Below are positions 6,701 through 14,826 of a stretch of DNA of 31,135 bases, piece by piece. The notes beneath the pieces were generated by a model. The model had not been told where the DNA came from, searched no databases, and saw nothing but the letters and a program-made list of their open reading frames with translations. Each line of letters begins with the position of its first letter. The stretch's first letter is position 1. The stretch is taken from NCBI GenBank assembly GCA_050942995.1, contig JBMNOI010000036.1:1-31135 (forward strand). Direction: 5' to 3'. A program made the position numbers and the translations under genes. Origin of the DNA: JBMNOI01 sp050942995 (GTDB taxonomy: Bacteria > Chloroflexota > Anaerolineae > UBA1429).

Positions 6701-9673
6701 ATGGGGTGGCTGCTTCCGGTCGCGTTAGCCGGCTTTTGCGTGTCGGCGATAGTCGGCCCCTGGGTGGCATACTGCGTGCTGGACTGGTTACTGCGCCGCC
6801 CCGAGCACCAGTGGTCGGCGCTGGAGTGGCGCATGCGGATGCTGCGTCAGGCCCATCGGCAGCAGGCGGCGTTCTGGCCTGAACAGCCCCGCCCCGGCCG
6901 CTACGAGGTCTACGACCGGCAGGCGCAGGAACATCTGCAGGCTCTGAACGAGGCGGTAGAGAGGGCGCAGGATACGCGTCCTCTATTGGCGTTTTACGCC
7001 ACTACCTCCCTCACACCGGGCGATCTGCTCGCCGGGCGTGTGTGGGGGCCGCTGCGCGAGGTATGGCGGGCCTGGCGCGCCGCCCGCGAGGCGCTGGAGT
7101 GGCTGGAGCAGGGCTCGGCCGCGCTCGAGGCGCTGGTGGAGCGGCGCCACCGGGTGAACGAGATTCCCCGGGTGGTGCGGGTGAACCTGGGCATGGTACG
7201 CGGTCGCCTGGGCGAGATACGGGCGGCTCTGGATAGCCTGCCGGGGGAGCCGGAGGAGCGCGCCGCGCTGGCCGCCCGGTTGGAGGAATATGACCGGCAG
7301 GCGCAGCACCATCTGCGCGCCGTCAAGAGTGTGAGCGGCGAGCGCTTGCCGGAGATCGTGCAGGATGTGGATGCCGGGCTGGACGCCCTGCGTGTCGGGC
7401 TGGCCGAGATCGAAGCCGAGATCGAAGCCGCCGCGCCGACGGAGGGTGCCCCGGCGCCGGTCGAGGCGAATGCGGATGTGGATGCGGCGGACGAACCGCC
7501 CCGGCCCGAGCCGGTAGAGGAGGGTCCGTCCCCGGTCGACGGGGAGCCCGAAGCGGCGGATGGTGACGAGCCGACCACGCAAGAGTTGCCCGACGACGCT
7601 TCGGCCGAAAAAGAGCCCGTCGCGACCGTTTTTTGGGCGTGGCTCGTCGATCGGTGGCGGTCTGTCGCACAGTGGCCGCCGGTCGCCCGCTGGCGAGACT
7701 GGCGCCGGTCGGTGGACGAACGTCGATACGGGCCGGAACAGTTACCCATTCATTGGAACGCCGGAGAGACAAACATGACGATTAGCGATAGAGGGGGATC
7801 GGGGGGCGCGCCGGGAGGCGGCGACGAGGCGGTGCGCGGAGACGCGCGCTATCGCAAGGGACTGACCCATCTACAGGCCGGCCAGTGGGACGAGGCCATC
7901 ACCGTCTTTACCGAGTTGGCGGTCGACTATCCCGATAGCGCCATCGCGCGCCGCGCCCTGGACGAGGCCCGCTTCAAGGCCGACCTGGACGAGGCCACCG
8001 TCGTGCGTCCCAAACGCTGGATATTCCCCTGGCGGCGGGTGGCGGTGTATGCCGCCATATTCGCCTGCGTGGCGCTTCTGGCGGTGGGCGGGGCGATGGC
8101 CATCGGCCGCCCGGCCATGCAAGAGATTCGCGAACAGTCGCGGCAGGCCGGCATCGCCCGACGGGTGCGCGACTGTAACGCCACGCTCGAAACCGAATCG
8201 CTGGATGCCGCCGAGCGCTGCTACGCCGACGTGCTGGTGGATGACCCCGCCAACCTGGCGGCCGTCAACGGGCTGAACATGGTATCCGAGCGGCGTGAGC
8301 TACTGGACGCTTACGCTACCGCCGTCACCGCTCAGGAGCAGGGCCGCTACGACGAGGCGCTGGCCATCTTTACCGATATCATCATGCATTCCCCGCGCTA
8401 CAAGGACGTCTCGCAGCGCATCTCGGCCATCGCCCGGCAGAAGGATGTGGATGCCCTCTACGCCGAGGCCGAGGCCGATTACGAGTCGGGCAACTATCCC
8501 GCGGCGCTGGCCAAGTACGAGGTGCTGCGCGAACAGAATATCAACTATCGCACCGAGGAGATCTCGGCCCGCGTGTTCGACATCAACCTGACGCTGGGGA
8601 AAGAGATCATCTACAGCACTCCGCCGCAGCCGGGACGCATGGCCGAGGCGCGGGATTATCTGGACCGCGCCCTGGTGTTTCGGCCACGGCATCCCGAGGC
8701 GGTGACCGAGGCGCGGCTGGTGCGGCTCTTTATCGACGGGCGGGCATATTACGACCAGGCCCGCTGGGACGACGCCATCGGCCGGTTGCGCCCCCTGTAC
8801 GACGAGCGCCCCGGCTATATGGGCGGCCTGGTGGTCGAGATGCTCTACGACGCCTATATCGCCAGCGGCGACGCCCTCCGCGAGACCGACAGCGGCCGGG
8901 CCTATGAGCAGTATCGCCGGGCGTCGACCCTGAATATGGAGGATACGGCGCTGGCCCTGCAACGGATGGAATCGGTGGTGCCCTTTTTGACGCCCACGGC
9001 CACGCCCACCAATACGCCGCTGCCCACCAACACGCCGCGGCCGATAGCGGCCGGCGGAGGGCCCACGGCCACACCCACACCGCCCACCGTGCGGACGCTG
9101 TCCACCTATCGCAACCAGATCATCTTTATGTCCGACCATCCGCAGCAGCCCGGTCTGTGGGTGATGGACGCCAACGGCATGAATCGGCAGTATCTGGGCG
9201 ATTCGGCCGGCCTGCGGCGCGAGTTCGAGGAGCTGGTAAAGAGCACGCGGCTTTCGCCCGACGGACGCTACCGGCTGTTCGTCCGCAATGCCGGCCCGTC
9301 GGCGCAGATCTTTGTGCAGCTTCCCGTCCATGAGCAGTATGGCGAGCTGCCGCCGCGCCAGCTCACGCGGCACACCGGCCTGAGCTACGATCCCGCCTGG
9401 TCGCCCGACGGCAGCCGGGTGGTGTATGTGAGCCAGGAGGACGATAGCGACGATATCTGGGTCATCAACACCGACGGCACCCGCGCGCGCAACCTGACGC
9501 GCAACGAGGCGTGGGACAAGCACCCCTCCTGGTCGCCCGACGGCAACCGCATCGTCTTTTGGTCGAGTCGGACGGGACGCCGACAGATCTTTGTGATGGA
9601 CGCCGAGGGGCGCGACGCGCAGAACATCAGCAACACGAACTGGGACGAGTACGACCCGGTGTGGGTGCGCTAG
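6701..9673 (+). CDS. Membrane TPR protein with C-terminal TolB-like propeller (possible fusion of two genes)
   Basis: Protein of 990 aa in one frame. Residues 1-28 are a transmembrane helix; about 30-260 are charged, coiled-coil-like helices; 260-320 are acidic and proline-rich; no family recognised so far. From Met359 a second module starts: TPR units near 384-420, 535-570, 580-620 and 685-760, interrupted by a transmembrane helix (447-469), then a Thr/Pro linker (764-795), and a WD40/TolB-type propeller with PAWSPDGSRVVY and PSWSPDGNRIVF repeats. A strong internal ribosome site (GGAGA 7763-7767) precedes Met359, so either a separate shorter protein is also made or two ancestral genes have fused. 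ATG 6701 has GGAGG 10 nt upstream. Lying between tadC and cpaF, it may scaffold the pilus machine, with the propeller outside the cell; this is inference. Confidence 0.75.
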   Translation: MGWLLPVALAGFCVSAIVGPWVAYCVLDWLLRRPEHQWSALEWRMRMLRQAHRQQAAFWPEQPRPGRYEVYDRQAQEHLQALNEAVERAQDTRPLLAFYATTSLTPGDLLAGRVWGPLREVWRAWRAAREALEWLEQGSAALEALVERRHRVNEIPRVVRVNLGMVRGRLGEIRAALDSLPGEPEERAALAARLEEYDRQAQHHLRAVKSVSGERLPEIVQDVDAGLDALRVGLAEIEAEIEAAAPTEGAPAPVEANADVDAADEPPRPEPVEEGPSPVDGEPEAADGDEPTTQELPDDASAEKEPVATVFWAWLVDRWRSVAQWPPVARWRDWRRSVDERRYGPEQLPIHWNAGETNMTISDRGGSGGAPGGGDEAVRGDARYRKGLTHLQAGQWDEAITVFTELAVDYPDSAIARRALDEARFKADLDEATVVRPKRWIFPWRRVAVYAAIFACVALLAVGGAMAIGRPAMQEIREQSRQAGIARRVRDCNATLETESLDAAERCYADVLVDDPANLAAVNGLNMVSERRELLDAYATAVTAQEQGRYDEALAIFTDIIMHSPRYKDVSQRISAIARQKDVDALYAEAEADYESGNYPAALAKYEVLREQNINYRTEEISARVFDINLTLGKEIIYSTPPQPGRMAEARDYLDRALVFRPRHPEAVTEARLVRLFIDGRAYYDQARWDDAIGRLRPLYDERPGYMGGLVVEMLYDAYIASGDALRETDSGRAYEQYRRASTLNMEDTALALQRMESVVPFLTPTATPTNTPLPTNTPRPIAAGGGPTATPTPPTVRTLSTYRNQIIFMSDHPQQPGLWVMDANGMNRQYLGDSAGLRREFEELVKSTRLSPDGRYRLFVRNAGPSAQIFVQLPVHEQYGELPPRQLTRHTGLSYDPAWSPDGSRVVYVSQEDDSDDIWVINTDGTRARNLTRNEAWDKHPSWSPDGNRIVFWSSRTGRRQIFVMDAEGRDAQNISNTNWDEYDPVWVR
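7763..7777 (+). promoter_or_regulatory. Internal ribosome-binding site and in-frame start
   Basis: GGAGA at 7763-7767 lies 7 nt before an in-frame ATG (7775-7777) inside the TPR/TolB gene. The ATG falls exactly at the boundary between the coiled-coil/acidic module and the TPR module. Starting here gives a 632-aa protein complete in itself. Confidence 0.5.
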
Positions 9674-9690
9674 GGTCTATTTGGGGGATG

Positions 9691-9724
9691 CCGACCCTCT
9701 CCCACATGTGTGGGAGAGGGTCGG
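9691..9724. repeat. Palindromic intergenic repeat, copy 3
   Basis: Perfect 16-bp arms around a TG centre (34 nt). The 26 internal bases match the palindrome at 133-160. It starts 18 nt after the stop of the TPR/TolB gene and abuts a second, longer hairpin. Confidence 0.75.
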
Positions 9725-9772
9725 GAGTCGTAGCGGTGTACTCAGCGCCTGAGTACACCGCTACGACTCCCG
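9722..9772. repeat. Perfect 24-bp hairpin before cpaF
   Basis: The arms at 9722-9745 and 9749-9772 are exact reverse complements over 24 bp, separated by CGC. It shares bases 9722-9724 with the preceding palindrome. No T-run follows, so it may weaken read-through, protect upstream mRNA 3' ends, or be a mobile repeat. It contains GCGGTGTACTCA, related to the hairpin at 1343-1362. Confidence 0.75.
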
Positions 9773-9872
9773 GGTGAGGGCGAAGATGCAGCCATACGGA
9801 TGTAAGAACTCCGCTACGCCCCCGGCAAGGGCGCGCTGACGGGAATCATCGTAGAGATAGGAGAAGCAGGTC

Positions 9873-11219
9873 ATGTTCAATGCCGGAAGAAACACCCAGC
9901 CCGCCGGTCGCGGCGCGGGGAGAGGCAACGGCGACCGTACCGAAACCTATAACGTTATTCGCGAACGGGTGCAGCGTCGGTTGCTCTCCGAACTGAGCCC
10001 GACGGTGGATACGCGCAACCTGGCCGAGGTGCGCCCGGCGCTGGAGCAGATCTTTATGGAGACGCTGGCCGAGGAGCAACTGCCCCTCAGCCGCACGGAA
10101 CGGGCGCAGCTTTTCGACGAGATCGTGGCCGACATTTTGGGGTTCGGGCCCATCGAATCGCTGCTGCGCGACGACAGCGTCACCGAGATCCTGGTGAACG
10201 GGGCGGACCAGGTCTATATCGAACGTAACGGCATCCTCAAAGAGACCGACATCCGCTTTCGCGATCCCAGCGAGGTCATGCGCATCATCGACCGCATTGT
10301 GGCACCGCTGGGTCGCCGCGTGGACGAGAGCAGCCCCATGGTAGATGCGCGCCTGCCCGACGGTTCGCGCGTGAACGTCATCATCCCGCCGCTCTCGCTG
10401 AACGGCCCCTGCATCAGCATCCGCAAGTTCGCCAAGGTGGCCTACACCGCCGAGGACATGGTGCGCCTCGATTCGATGACGCAGGATATGGCCGATTTCC
10501 TGCGTGCCTGTGTGCGGGCGCGGCTCAACATCGTGGTGTCGGGCGGGACCTCCACCGGCAAGACCACGGTGCTGAACGTGCTCTCTAGCTTTTTGCCCTC
10601 TACCGAGCGCATCATCACCATCGAGGACGCGGCCGAGTTGCAGCTCAGCCAGCGCCACGTCGTGCGGCTGGAGGCGCGTCCGCCCAATATCGAGGGGCGG
10701 GGCGAGGTGACGATCCGCCAGCTGGTGATCAACGCGCTGCGCATGCGCCCCGACCGTATCATCGTGGGTGAGGTGCGCGGTGGCGAGGCGCTGGACATGC
10801 TCCAGGCCATGAACACCGGCCACGACGGCTCGCTGACGACGGCGCACTCGAACAGCCCGCGGGATACGCTGCACCGCATCGAGACGATGACCCTCATGTC
10901 GGGTACCGACCTGCCGCTGCGGGCGGTGCGCGAGCAGATCGCCTCGGCCTTTGATCTGATCGTTCATCTGGACCGCCTGGCCGATGGTTCGCGCAAGATC
11001 GTCCGCATCTCGGAGGTGCAGGGCATGGAGGGCGATGTCATCGTCATGCAGGATATCTTTGCCTATGTACAGACGGGCGTGAACAACGGTCGCGTGGAGG
11101 GCTATTTCACCGCCACCGGCGTTCGGCCCAAGTTCATGGAAAAGGTCGAGGCCGCCGGCATCGAACTGCCGGCAAGCATCTTTAACCCGAGCCGTCAGCA
11201 GCAAAAGCGTCGCTGGTGA
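9873..11219 (+). CDS. cpaF: TadA/CpaF secretion motor ATPase
   Basis: Protein of 448 aa of the type II/IV secretion ATPase (GspE/VirB11) superfamily, CpaF/TadA branch. An N-terminal all-helical part (residues 25-90) carries 'ILGFGPIESLLRDDSVTEIL', followed by the PAS-like N-domain with 'SSPMVDARLPDGSRVN'. The RecA-like domain has Walker A GGTSTGKTT (Lys230), an Asp box (IEDAAELQL), Walker B RIIVGEVRG (Glu300) and the His box 'GHDGSLTTAHSNSPRDTLHR'. All catalytic motifs look intact. It hydrolyses ATP at the cytoplasmic face to drive assembly through TadB/TadC. AGGAG (9859-9863) sits 9 nt before ATG 9873. It is separated from the upstream operon part by two large hairpins, so its expression level may differ from that of tadB and tadC. 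Confidence 0.93.
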   Translation: MFNAGRNTQPAGRGAGRGNGDRTETYNVIRERVQRRLLSELSPTVDTRNLAEVRPALEQIFMETLAEEQLPLSRTERAQLFDEIVADILGFGPIESLLRDDSVTEILVNGADQVYIERNGILKETDIRFRDPSEVMRIIDRIVAPLGRRVDESSPMVDARLPDGSRVNVIIPPLSLNGPCISIRKFAKVAYTAEDMVRLDSMTQDMADFLRACVRARLNIVVSGGTSTGKTTVLNVLSSFLPSTERIITIEDAAELQLSQRHVVRLEARPPNIEGRGEVTIRQLVINALRMRPDRIIVGEVRGGEALDMLQAMNTGHDGSLTTAHSNSPRDTLHRIETMTLMSGTDLPLRAVREQIASAFDLIVHLDRLADGSRKIVRISEVQGMEGDVIVMQDIFAYVQTGVNNGRVEGYFTATGVRPKFMEKVEAAGIELPASIFNPSRQQQKRRW

Positions 11220-11248
11220 GCAAAGGGAGGGGAGCCATAGGCGAGCAA

Positions 11249-12292
11249 ATGGTCAACACCGATCCCGCCTCGTTAGTGGGGCACCTACGGCGCGAGCACC
11301 CGGTGACGCTGGCGCGGGTGATCGCCGATGTCGAGCGGCAGATCGCCGCCGGCGAGGTGGCGCATTTTGTCCCGATGGCCACCGGCTTTTATCCGCTGGA
11401 TGACCTGCTCAACGGGGGCATGCGCCCGGGCGAGCTGATGATCGTGGGCGGACCCTTTGGCGTGGGCAAGACGATCTTTGCCCTGCAGACGGCGCGCAAC
11501 GTGGTGATGAACGATCCGCAGGCGCGGGCGCTCTATGTCTGCTACGAGCACGATGTGACGCACCTGATGTCGCGGTTGCTCTGCCTGGAGAGCGCCGAGC
11601 ATCTGCCCGGGCAGGACGCCCTCACCCTGCGCCGCGTGTATGATATGCTGTACGATTCCGGAAACGGCGGCAGCGCGGGCGGCTTTATCGAGCGATTGCG
11701 CCATTCGGCGCGATACGGGCGGGTGGTGCAGGCCATCGAATCATACGCCGACCGTCTGGTGCTGGTGCGGGCCAGCGGCGATGTCTCGGGGCTGAAGCAG
11801 ATTCGCGATTGGGCAAAGGATGTGGCCGACGCCGGCGCCTCGCGTATGCTGCTGGTGGTCGATTACCTGCAAAAGATTCCGGCGAACGACTCGACGGTAC
11901 AGACCGAGGACGAAATCACCACTCTGCTGGCCCAGGGGCTGAAAGAGCTGGCGGTGTCCATGCAGATTCAGGTGCTGGCGCTGGCCGTCTCGGATCGTAC
12001 CGGGCTCAAGGCACAACGCATGCGCCTGGCCGATCTGCGTGGCGCCTCGGCGCTGCAGTACGAGGCCGATATCGGCCTGGTGTTGAACAACAAGTACGAG
12101 ATCGTGAGCCGCGAGCATCTGGTGTACAACCGGACGCAGGCCGACACCATGCGCAACTGGGTGGTGATGAGCATAGAAAAGAACCGCGCCGGCATCAATT
12201 CGGTGGATATCGAGTTTGCGCTGGACGCGGCCCATTTCCGCATGGTGCCCGATGGTGACTTTGTGCGCGAGCGCCTGGTGGATGAGCGGTGA
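11249..12292 (+). CDS. DnaB/RecA-fold ATPase inside the Tad operon
   Basis: Protein of 347 aa resembling the C-terminal domain of replicative helicase DnaB and KaiC-like ATPases. After about 45 residues come 'GFYPLDDLLNGGMRPGEL', Walker A GGPFGVGKT (Lys74, Thr75), CYEHD near the H1a position, Walker B LLVVDYLQKIP (Asp205), a sensor-like 'ALAVSDR' (DnaB has SQLxR there), 'LADLRGASALQYEADI' matching the DnaB DLRxSGxIEQDAD region, and KNRAG with an arginine-finger candidate (Arg313). DnaB's N-terminal primase-binding domain is absent and the protein is shorter than DnaB. Residue Gln of the DnaB H3 motif is not kept. A GTG at 11216 overlapping the cpaF stop is an alternative start; I prefer ATG 11249 because GGGGAG lies 14 nt upstream. 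Position directly after cpaF suggests a role with the secretion motor or in DNA handling; unproven. Confidence 0.8.
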   Translation: MVNTDPASLVGHLRREHPVTLARVIADVERQIAAGEVAHFVPMATGFYPLDDLLNGGMRPGELMIVGGPFGVGKTIFALQTARNVVMNDPQARALYVCYEHDVTHLMSRLLCLESAEHLPGQDALTLRRVYDMLYDSGNGGSAGGFIERLRHSARYGRVVQAIESYADRLVLVRASGDVSGLKQIRDWAKDVADAGASRMLLVVDYLQKIPANDSTVQTEDEITTLLAQGLKELAVSMQIQVLALAVSDRTGLKAQRMRLADLRGASALQYEADIGLVLNNKYEIVSREHLVYNRTQADTMRNWVVMSIEKNRAGINSVDIEFALDAAHFRMVPDGDFVRERLVDER

Positions 12293-12304
12293 TTACGGCG
12301 TAGG

Positions 12305-12320
12305 GCGGTGAGGACACCGC
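12305..12320. repeat. GCGGTG hairpin in the cpaF-NERD spacer
   Basis: GCGGTG (12305-12310), loop AGGA, CACCGC (12315-12320). Flanking GGCGTA and TACGCC give further outer pairing. Related in sequence to the repeats at 1343-1362 and 9722-9772. Confidence 0.4.
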
Positions 12321-12489
12321 TTGAGTACGCCGCTGGCGATGAGTCGAGTCGACGGCTCGAGACGTACTTTTGCGAAATGAGGGGGTAGAAGGCCGCGAGG
12401 TCCTTGAGGGATGACGGAAGAAATATGCGCGAATCTCCGGCATGGTGGGCGTGGATGTTCGATAAGGCCTGCAGGATGGAGAGAAGAAA

Positions 12490-14337
12490 ATGGCCGAGCT
12501 TTTGATCTCCAACGGCTGGGATATCGCCGATAGCGTTGGTAAGTATCTTCGCGAGCACCTCACCGACGAGTATCTTGTGGTCTGCGAGCCGATCATTCAG
12601 GGGCACCCGCTGGATGCCATTGTGGTGGCGCCCGACGGGCTGGCCGTGCTCTATGTGCGTAACTGGCAGGGTGAGGTGCTGCCCTCGACGCACCGGCCGT
12701 GGCGTGAACGAACGGCGACGGGCGAGGTGGTGAGCCATGACAACCCCGGGCTGGAGGCGCGCAAAGTAGCCGGTCTGCTCCAGAGCTTTGTGCGAGACGA
12801 GTTCCCCGGCCTCGATCTGCCCATTCGGCAGTACCTGGTGCTCACCGAGCCGACGGTGGCGCTGGCCATGGAGGGCCCCACCGAGCCGCCCTGCGTGCGT
12901 CTGGACGATCTGGTGAAGGTGCTGCACGACGATGGCGGCGCACTCGACGACGCCGCCCGCCCCCTGGCCGATGCGACGCTGCGCGAAGAGGTGGCGCTGG
13001 CGCTGCGTGATCGGCAGATCACCGCGTCGCAGCGTACACTCCAGCCTTTTATCTTTCGATCGGGCGGGGCTCTGGGCACGGGGTACAAGGCCTACACCAT
13101 CCGCGATGTGGTGCGTCAGATGGACCGTCGACCGGAGGATGGTGTCCATCATCTGCGCAACGGCACGCTGGAGCGCTGGTTGACGGAACAGGGCGCTCCG
13201 CACCTGGCTGCTCTGGCCCGCGACGTGACCCGTCGGGGAGAGAATAACCCGCGGGTGATGCTGGAAGAGTTTTTGCTGGGCACGGGGTTGGTGCCGCCGC
13301 CTCGTATTTCCATTCATCCGCGCACGCTGAATATGGGCTATGTCGTCGCCGGAGAAACGGTGCAACGCCGCCTGCGGGTGCGACGCGGCCGGGGACGGGG
13401 CTATCTCTATGGTACGGTATGGTCGACCGAGCCGTGGATCCGCGTCGAGCCGGGATCGTTCTCCGGCGAGTTGAACGCCGTCGTCAGCGTGGATTCCGAG
13501 CCGCTGCTGATTCGCGAGCAGGCCACGCACGCCGAGATCCTGATCAAGACCAACGCCGCCAAAGAGCCGGTGGCGGTGCCTATCGTAGCCAACGTGGTCT
13601 CCATGCCGGCCGGTATGGTGCGTCGCCTGTTTCGGCCGCTGGCCGCCCTGGCGATGGCCGGCGTGCCGGGGGCGTTGCCGGGATTGGCCCTTGGAATATG
13701 GGGCGTTCCGGCGCCGGCCTGGCTCACCGGCGCGGGCGGAGCGATCATGCCGTCGGGGGTGGCGTGGGCGCTGATCATCGGCCTGTTCTGGGCCATTCTG
13801 GGGGGTGTGCGCGGCGCGGTGCAGCCGCCGGCCTGGCCCATCCTCTATGCCGGGCGGCGCTGGTTGCTGCGTACCGCCGGATGGGCCGTGGTGCTGGCGC
13901 TCTTTGCCGGGGCGTTGACCCGGATCGCCATGGGGTGGTATCCCGAGGCGGCGGACCGGCTGACGCCCGAATGGCAGGCATCTATCACCCTCTTTGCCGT
14001 GGCGCTGAGCGTTTTGCCGGGCACGGTGGGCGAGATGTGGGCGGCGCGACCGCTTCGAGCAAGAGACGGGAGGGCACCCGTGTCTGAAGCTTTACGTCGA
14101 GCAGTGAGTGCCATTCTGGTCGTGACGGCAGTGTTTGTGCTCCTCATCGGCGTGCGGCTGGTGGGCCCCGCCTGGGTGCGCTATGACTTTGACGGCCGGG
14201 TGGCTACGGTGCGACAATGGGTGGGGCAGCGATGGGACGATCTGGATGAGCAGGTGAACACCCTGGTGGATCGCATCTACCTGCGCTGGTATGATCGGAG
14301 CGGCCGGCGGGGCGGCCTGCTACCGTGGGACGAATAG
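12490..14337 (+). CDS. NERD-domain polytopic membrane protein
   Basis: Protein of 615 aa. Residues about 15-130 resemble a nuclease-related (NERD) domain: 'PLDAIVVAPDGLAVLYVRNW' matches the Asp-hVV...Gl.hhEhKnw pattern, but the usual Glu-x-Lys pair reads Tyr-Val-Arg, so nuclease activity is doubtful. Residues about 270-375 form a beta-rich module ('ISIHPRTLNMGYVVAGE', 'STEPWIRVEPGSFSG') of the kind attached to kinases and chaperones in Chloroflexota. The C-terminal third has about six transmembrane helices (near 380-440, 445-480, 495-520, 540-560), ending with a charged tail. GGAGAGAAG lies just before ATG 12490. The stop codon TAG (14335-14337) overlaps the tadE ribosome site, so the two are coupled. 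Function unknown; location implies a Tad accessory role. Confidence 0.7.
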   Translation: MAELLISNGWDIADSVGKYLREHLTDEYLVVCEPIIQGHPLDAIVVAPDGLAVLYVRNWQGEVLPSTHRPWRERTATGEVVSHDNPGLEARKVAGLLQSFVRDEFPGLDLPIRQYLVLTEPTVALAMEGPTEPPCVRLDDLVKVLHDDGGALDDAARPLADATLREEVALALRDRQITASQRTLQPFIFRSGGALGTGYKAYTIRDVVRQMDRRPEDGVHHLRNGTLERWLTEQGAPHLAALARDVTRRGENNPRVMLEEFLLGTGLVPPPRISIHPRTLNMGYVVAGETVQRRLRVRRGRGRGYLYGTVWSTEPWIRVEPGSFSGELNAVVSVDSEPLLIREQATHAEILIKTNAAKEPVAVPIVANVVSMPAGMVRRLFRPLAALAMAGVPGALPGLALGIWGVPAPAWLTGAGGAIMPSGVAWALIIGLFWAILGGVRGAVQPPAWPILYAGRRWLLRTAGWAVVLALFAGALTRIAMGWYPEAADRLTPEWQASITLFAVALSVLPGTVGEMWAARPLRARDGRAPVSEALRRAVSAILVVTAVFVLLIGVRLVGPAWVRYDFDGRVATVRQWVGQRWDDLDEQVNTLVDRIYLRWYDRSGRRGGLLPWDE

Positions 14338-14348
14338 GAGGTGGCCCG

Positions 14349-14786
14349 ATGCGCCACAATATGAACCGCACATTGCGCGAGGAGCGGGGCCAGAGCCTGG
14401 TGGAGATGGCGCTGGTGCTGCCGCTCCTGCTGTTGCTGCTCGTAGGGATCGTCGATCTGGGACGAGGCTTTCATCATGCTGTTATCGTGACCAATGCGGC
14501 ACGTGAAGGGGCTCGGGCCGCATCTCGCTTTCCCAATGAGCAGGAGGCTCAGCGACAGGTAATTGTAGATGCAATAACGAGAGAGATGCTGAATAGCCAT
14601 GTACAGATCACTGACCCAGATATCAACATTGAGATTTTGGGAGCGAATGTTCCGGCGGGACAACCGATTACTGTGAAGGTAACCTATGACTATCACACAA
14701 TCCTTGGTGGCTTGCTCGGGATCAATGACGGCATCATCAAAATTACACGCGCGTCGACGATGATCGTATATGGCGTTGATAGCTAA
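14349..14786 (+). CDS. tadE: TadE-like pseudopilin
   Basis: Protein of 145 aa with the TadE signature: a short basic head, 'ERGQSLVEMALVLPLLLLLL' (hydrophobic helix residues about 17-38, with Glu in the prepilin-like +5 style), then 'NAAREGARAA', as in TadE/TadF pseudopilins. The rest (residues 60-145) is a small extracytoplasmic domain. TadE proteins are processed by the TadV-type prepilin peptidase and take part in Flp pilus biogenesis or act as minor pilins. AGGAGG (14336-14341), 7 nt before ATG 14349, is the strongest ribosome site in the operon. Base composition changes inside the gene: 14401-14460 has 38 of 60 G+C, but 14581-14640 only 25 of 60. Confidence 0.88.
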   Translation: MRHNMNRTLREERGQSLVEMALVLPLLLLLLVGIVDLGRGFHHAVIVTNAAREGARAASRFPNEQEAQRQVIVDAITREMLNSHVQITDPDINIEILGANVPAGQPITVKVTYDYHTILGGLLGINDGIIKITRASTMIVYGVDS

Positions 14787-14826
14787 CTAATCTTTGGAGA
14801 TGCATGGTTACATACCTGGAGGAACC

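Noticed and set aside
8992..9085. Short tandem repeats resembling a CRISPR or minisatellite
   Set aside because: They encode a Thr/Pro linker in frame within the TPR/TolB protein; unit length and variation do not fit a CRISPR.
8300..9523. 407-codon minus-strand frame within the TPR/TolB gene
   Set aside because: No recognisable motif; the plus strand has TPR and propeller repeats.
9846..11204. 452-codon open frame antisense to cpaF
   Set aside because: It mirrors the codon positions of a clear TadA/CpaF ATPase, is rich in His/Gly/Arg/Ala as expected for antisense of GC-rich genes, and shows no domain.
11249..12292. Replicative helicase DnaB
   Set aside because: No N-terminal DnaG-binding domain, the H3 Gln is altered, and it sits in a tad operon; a DnaB-fold ATPase is the safer call.
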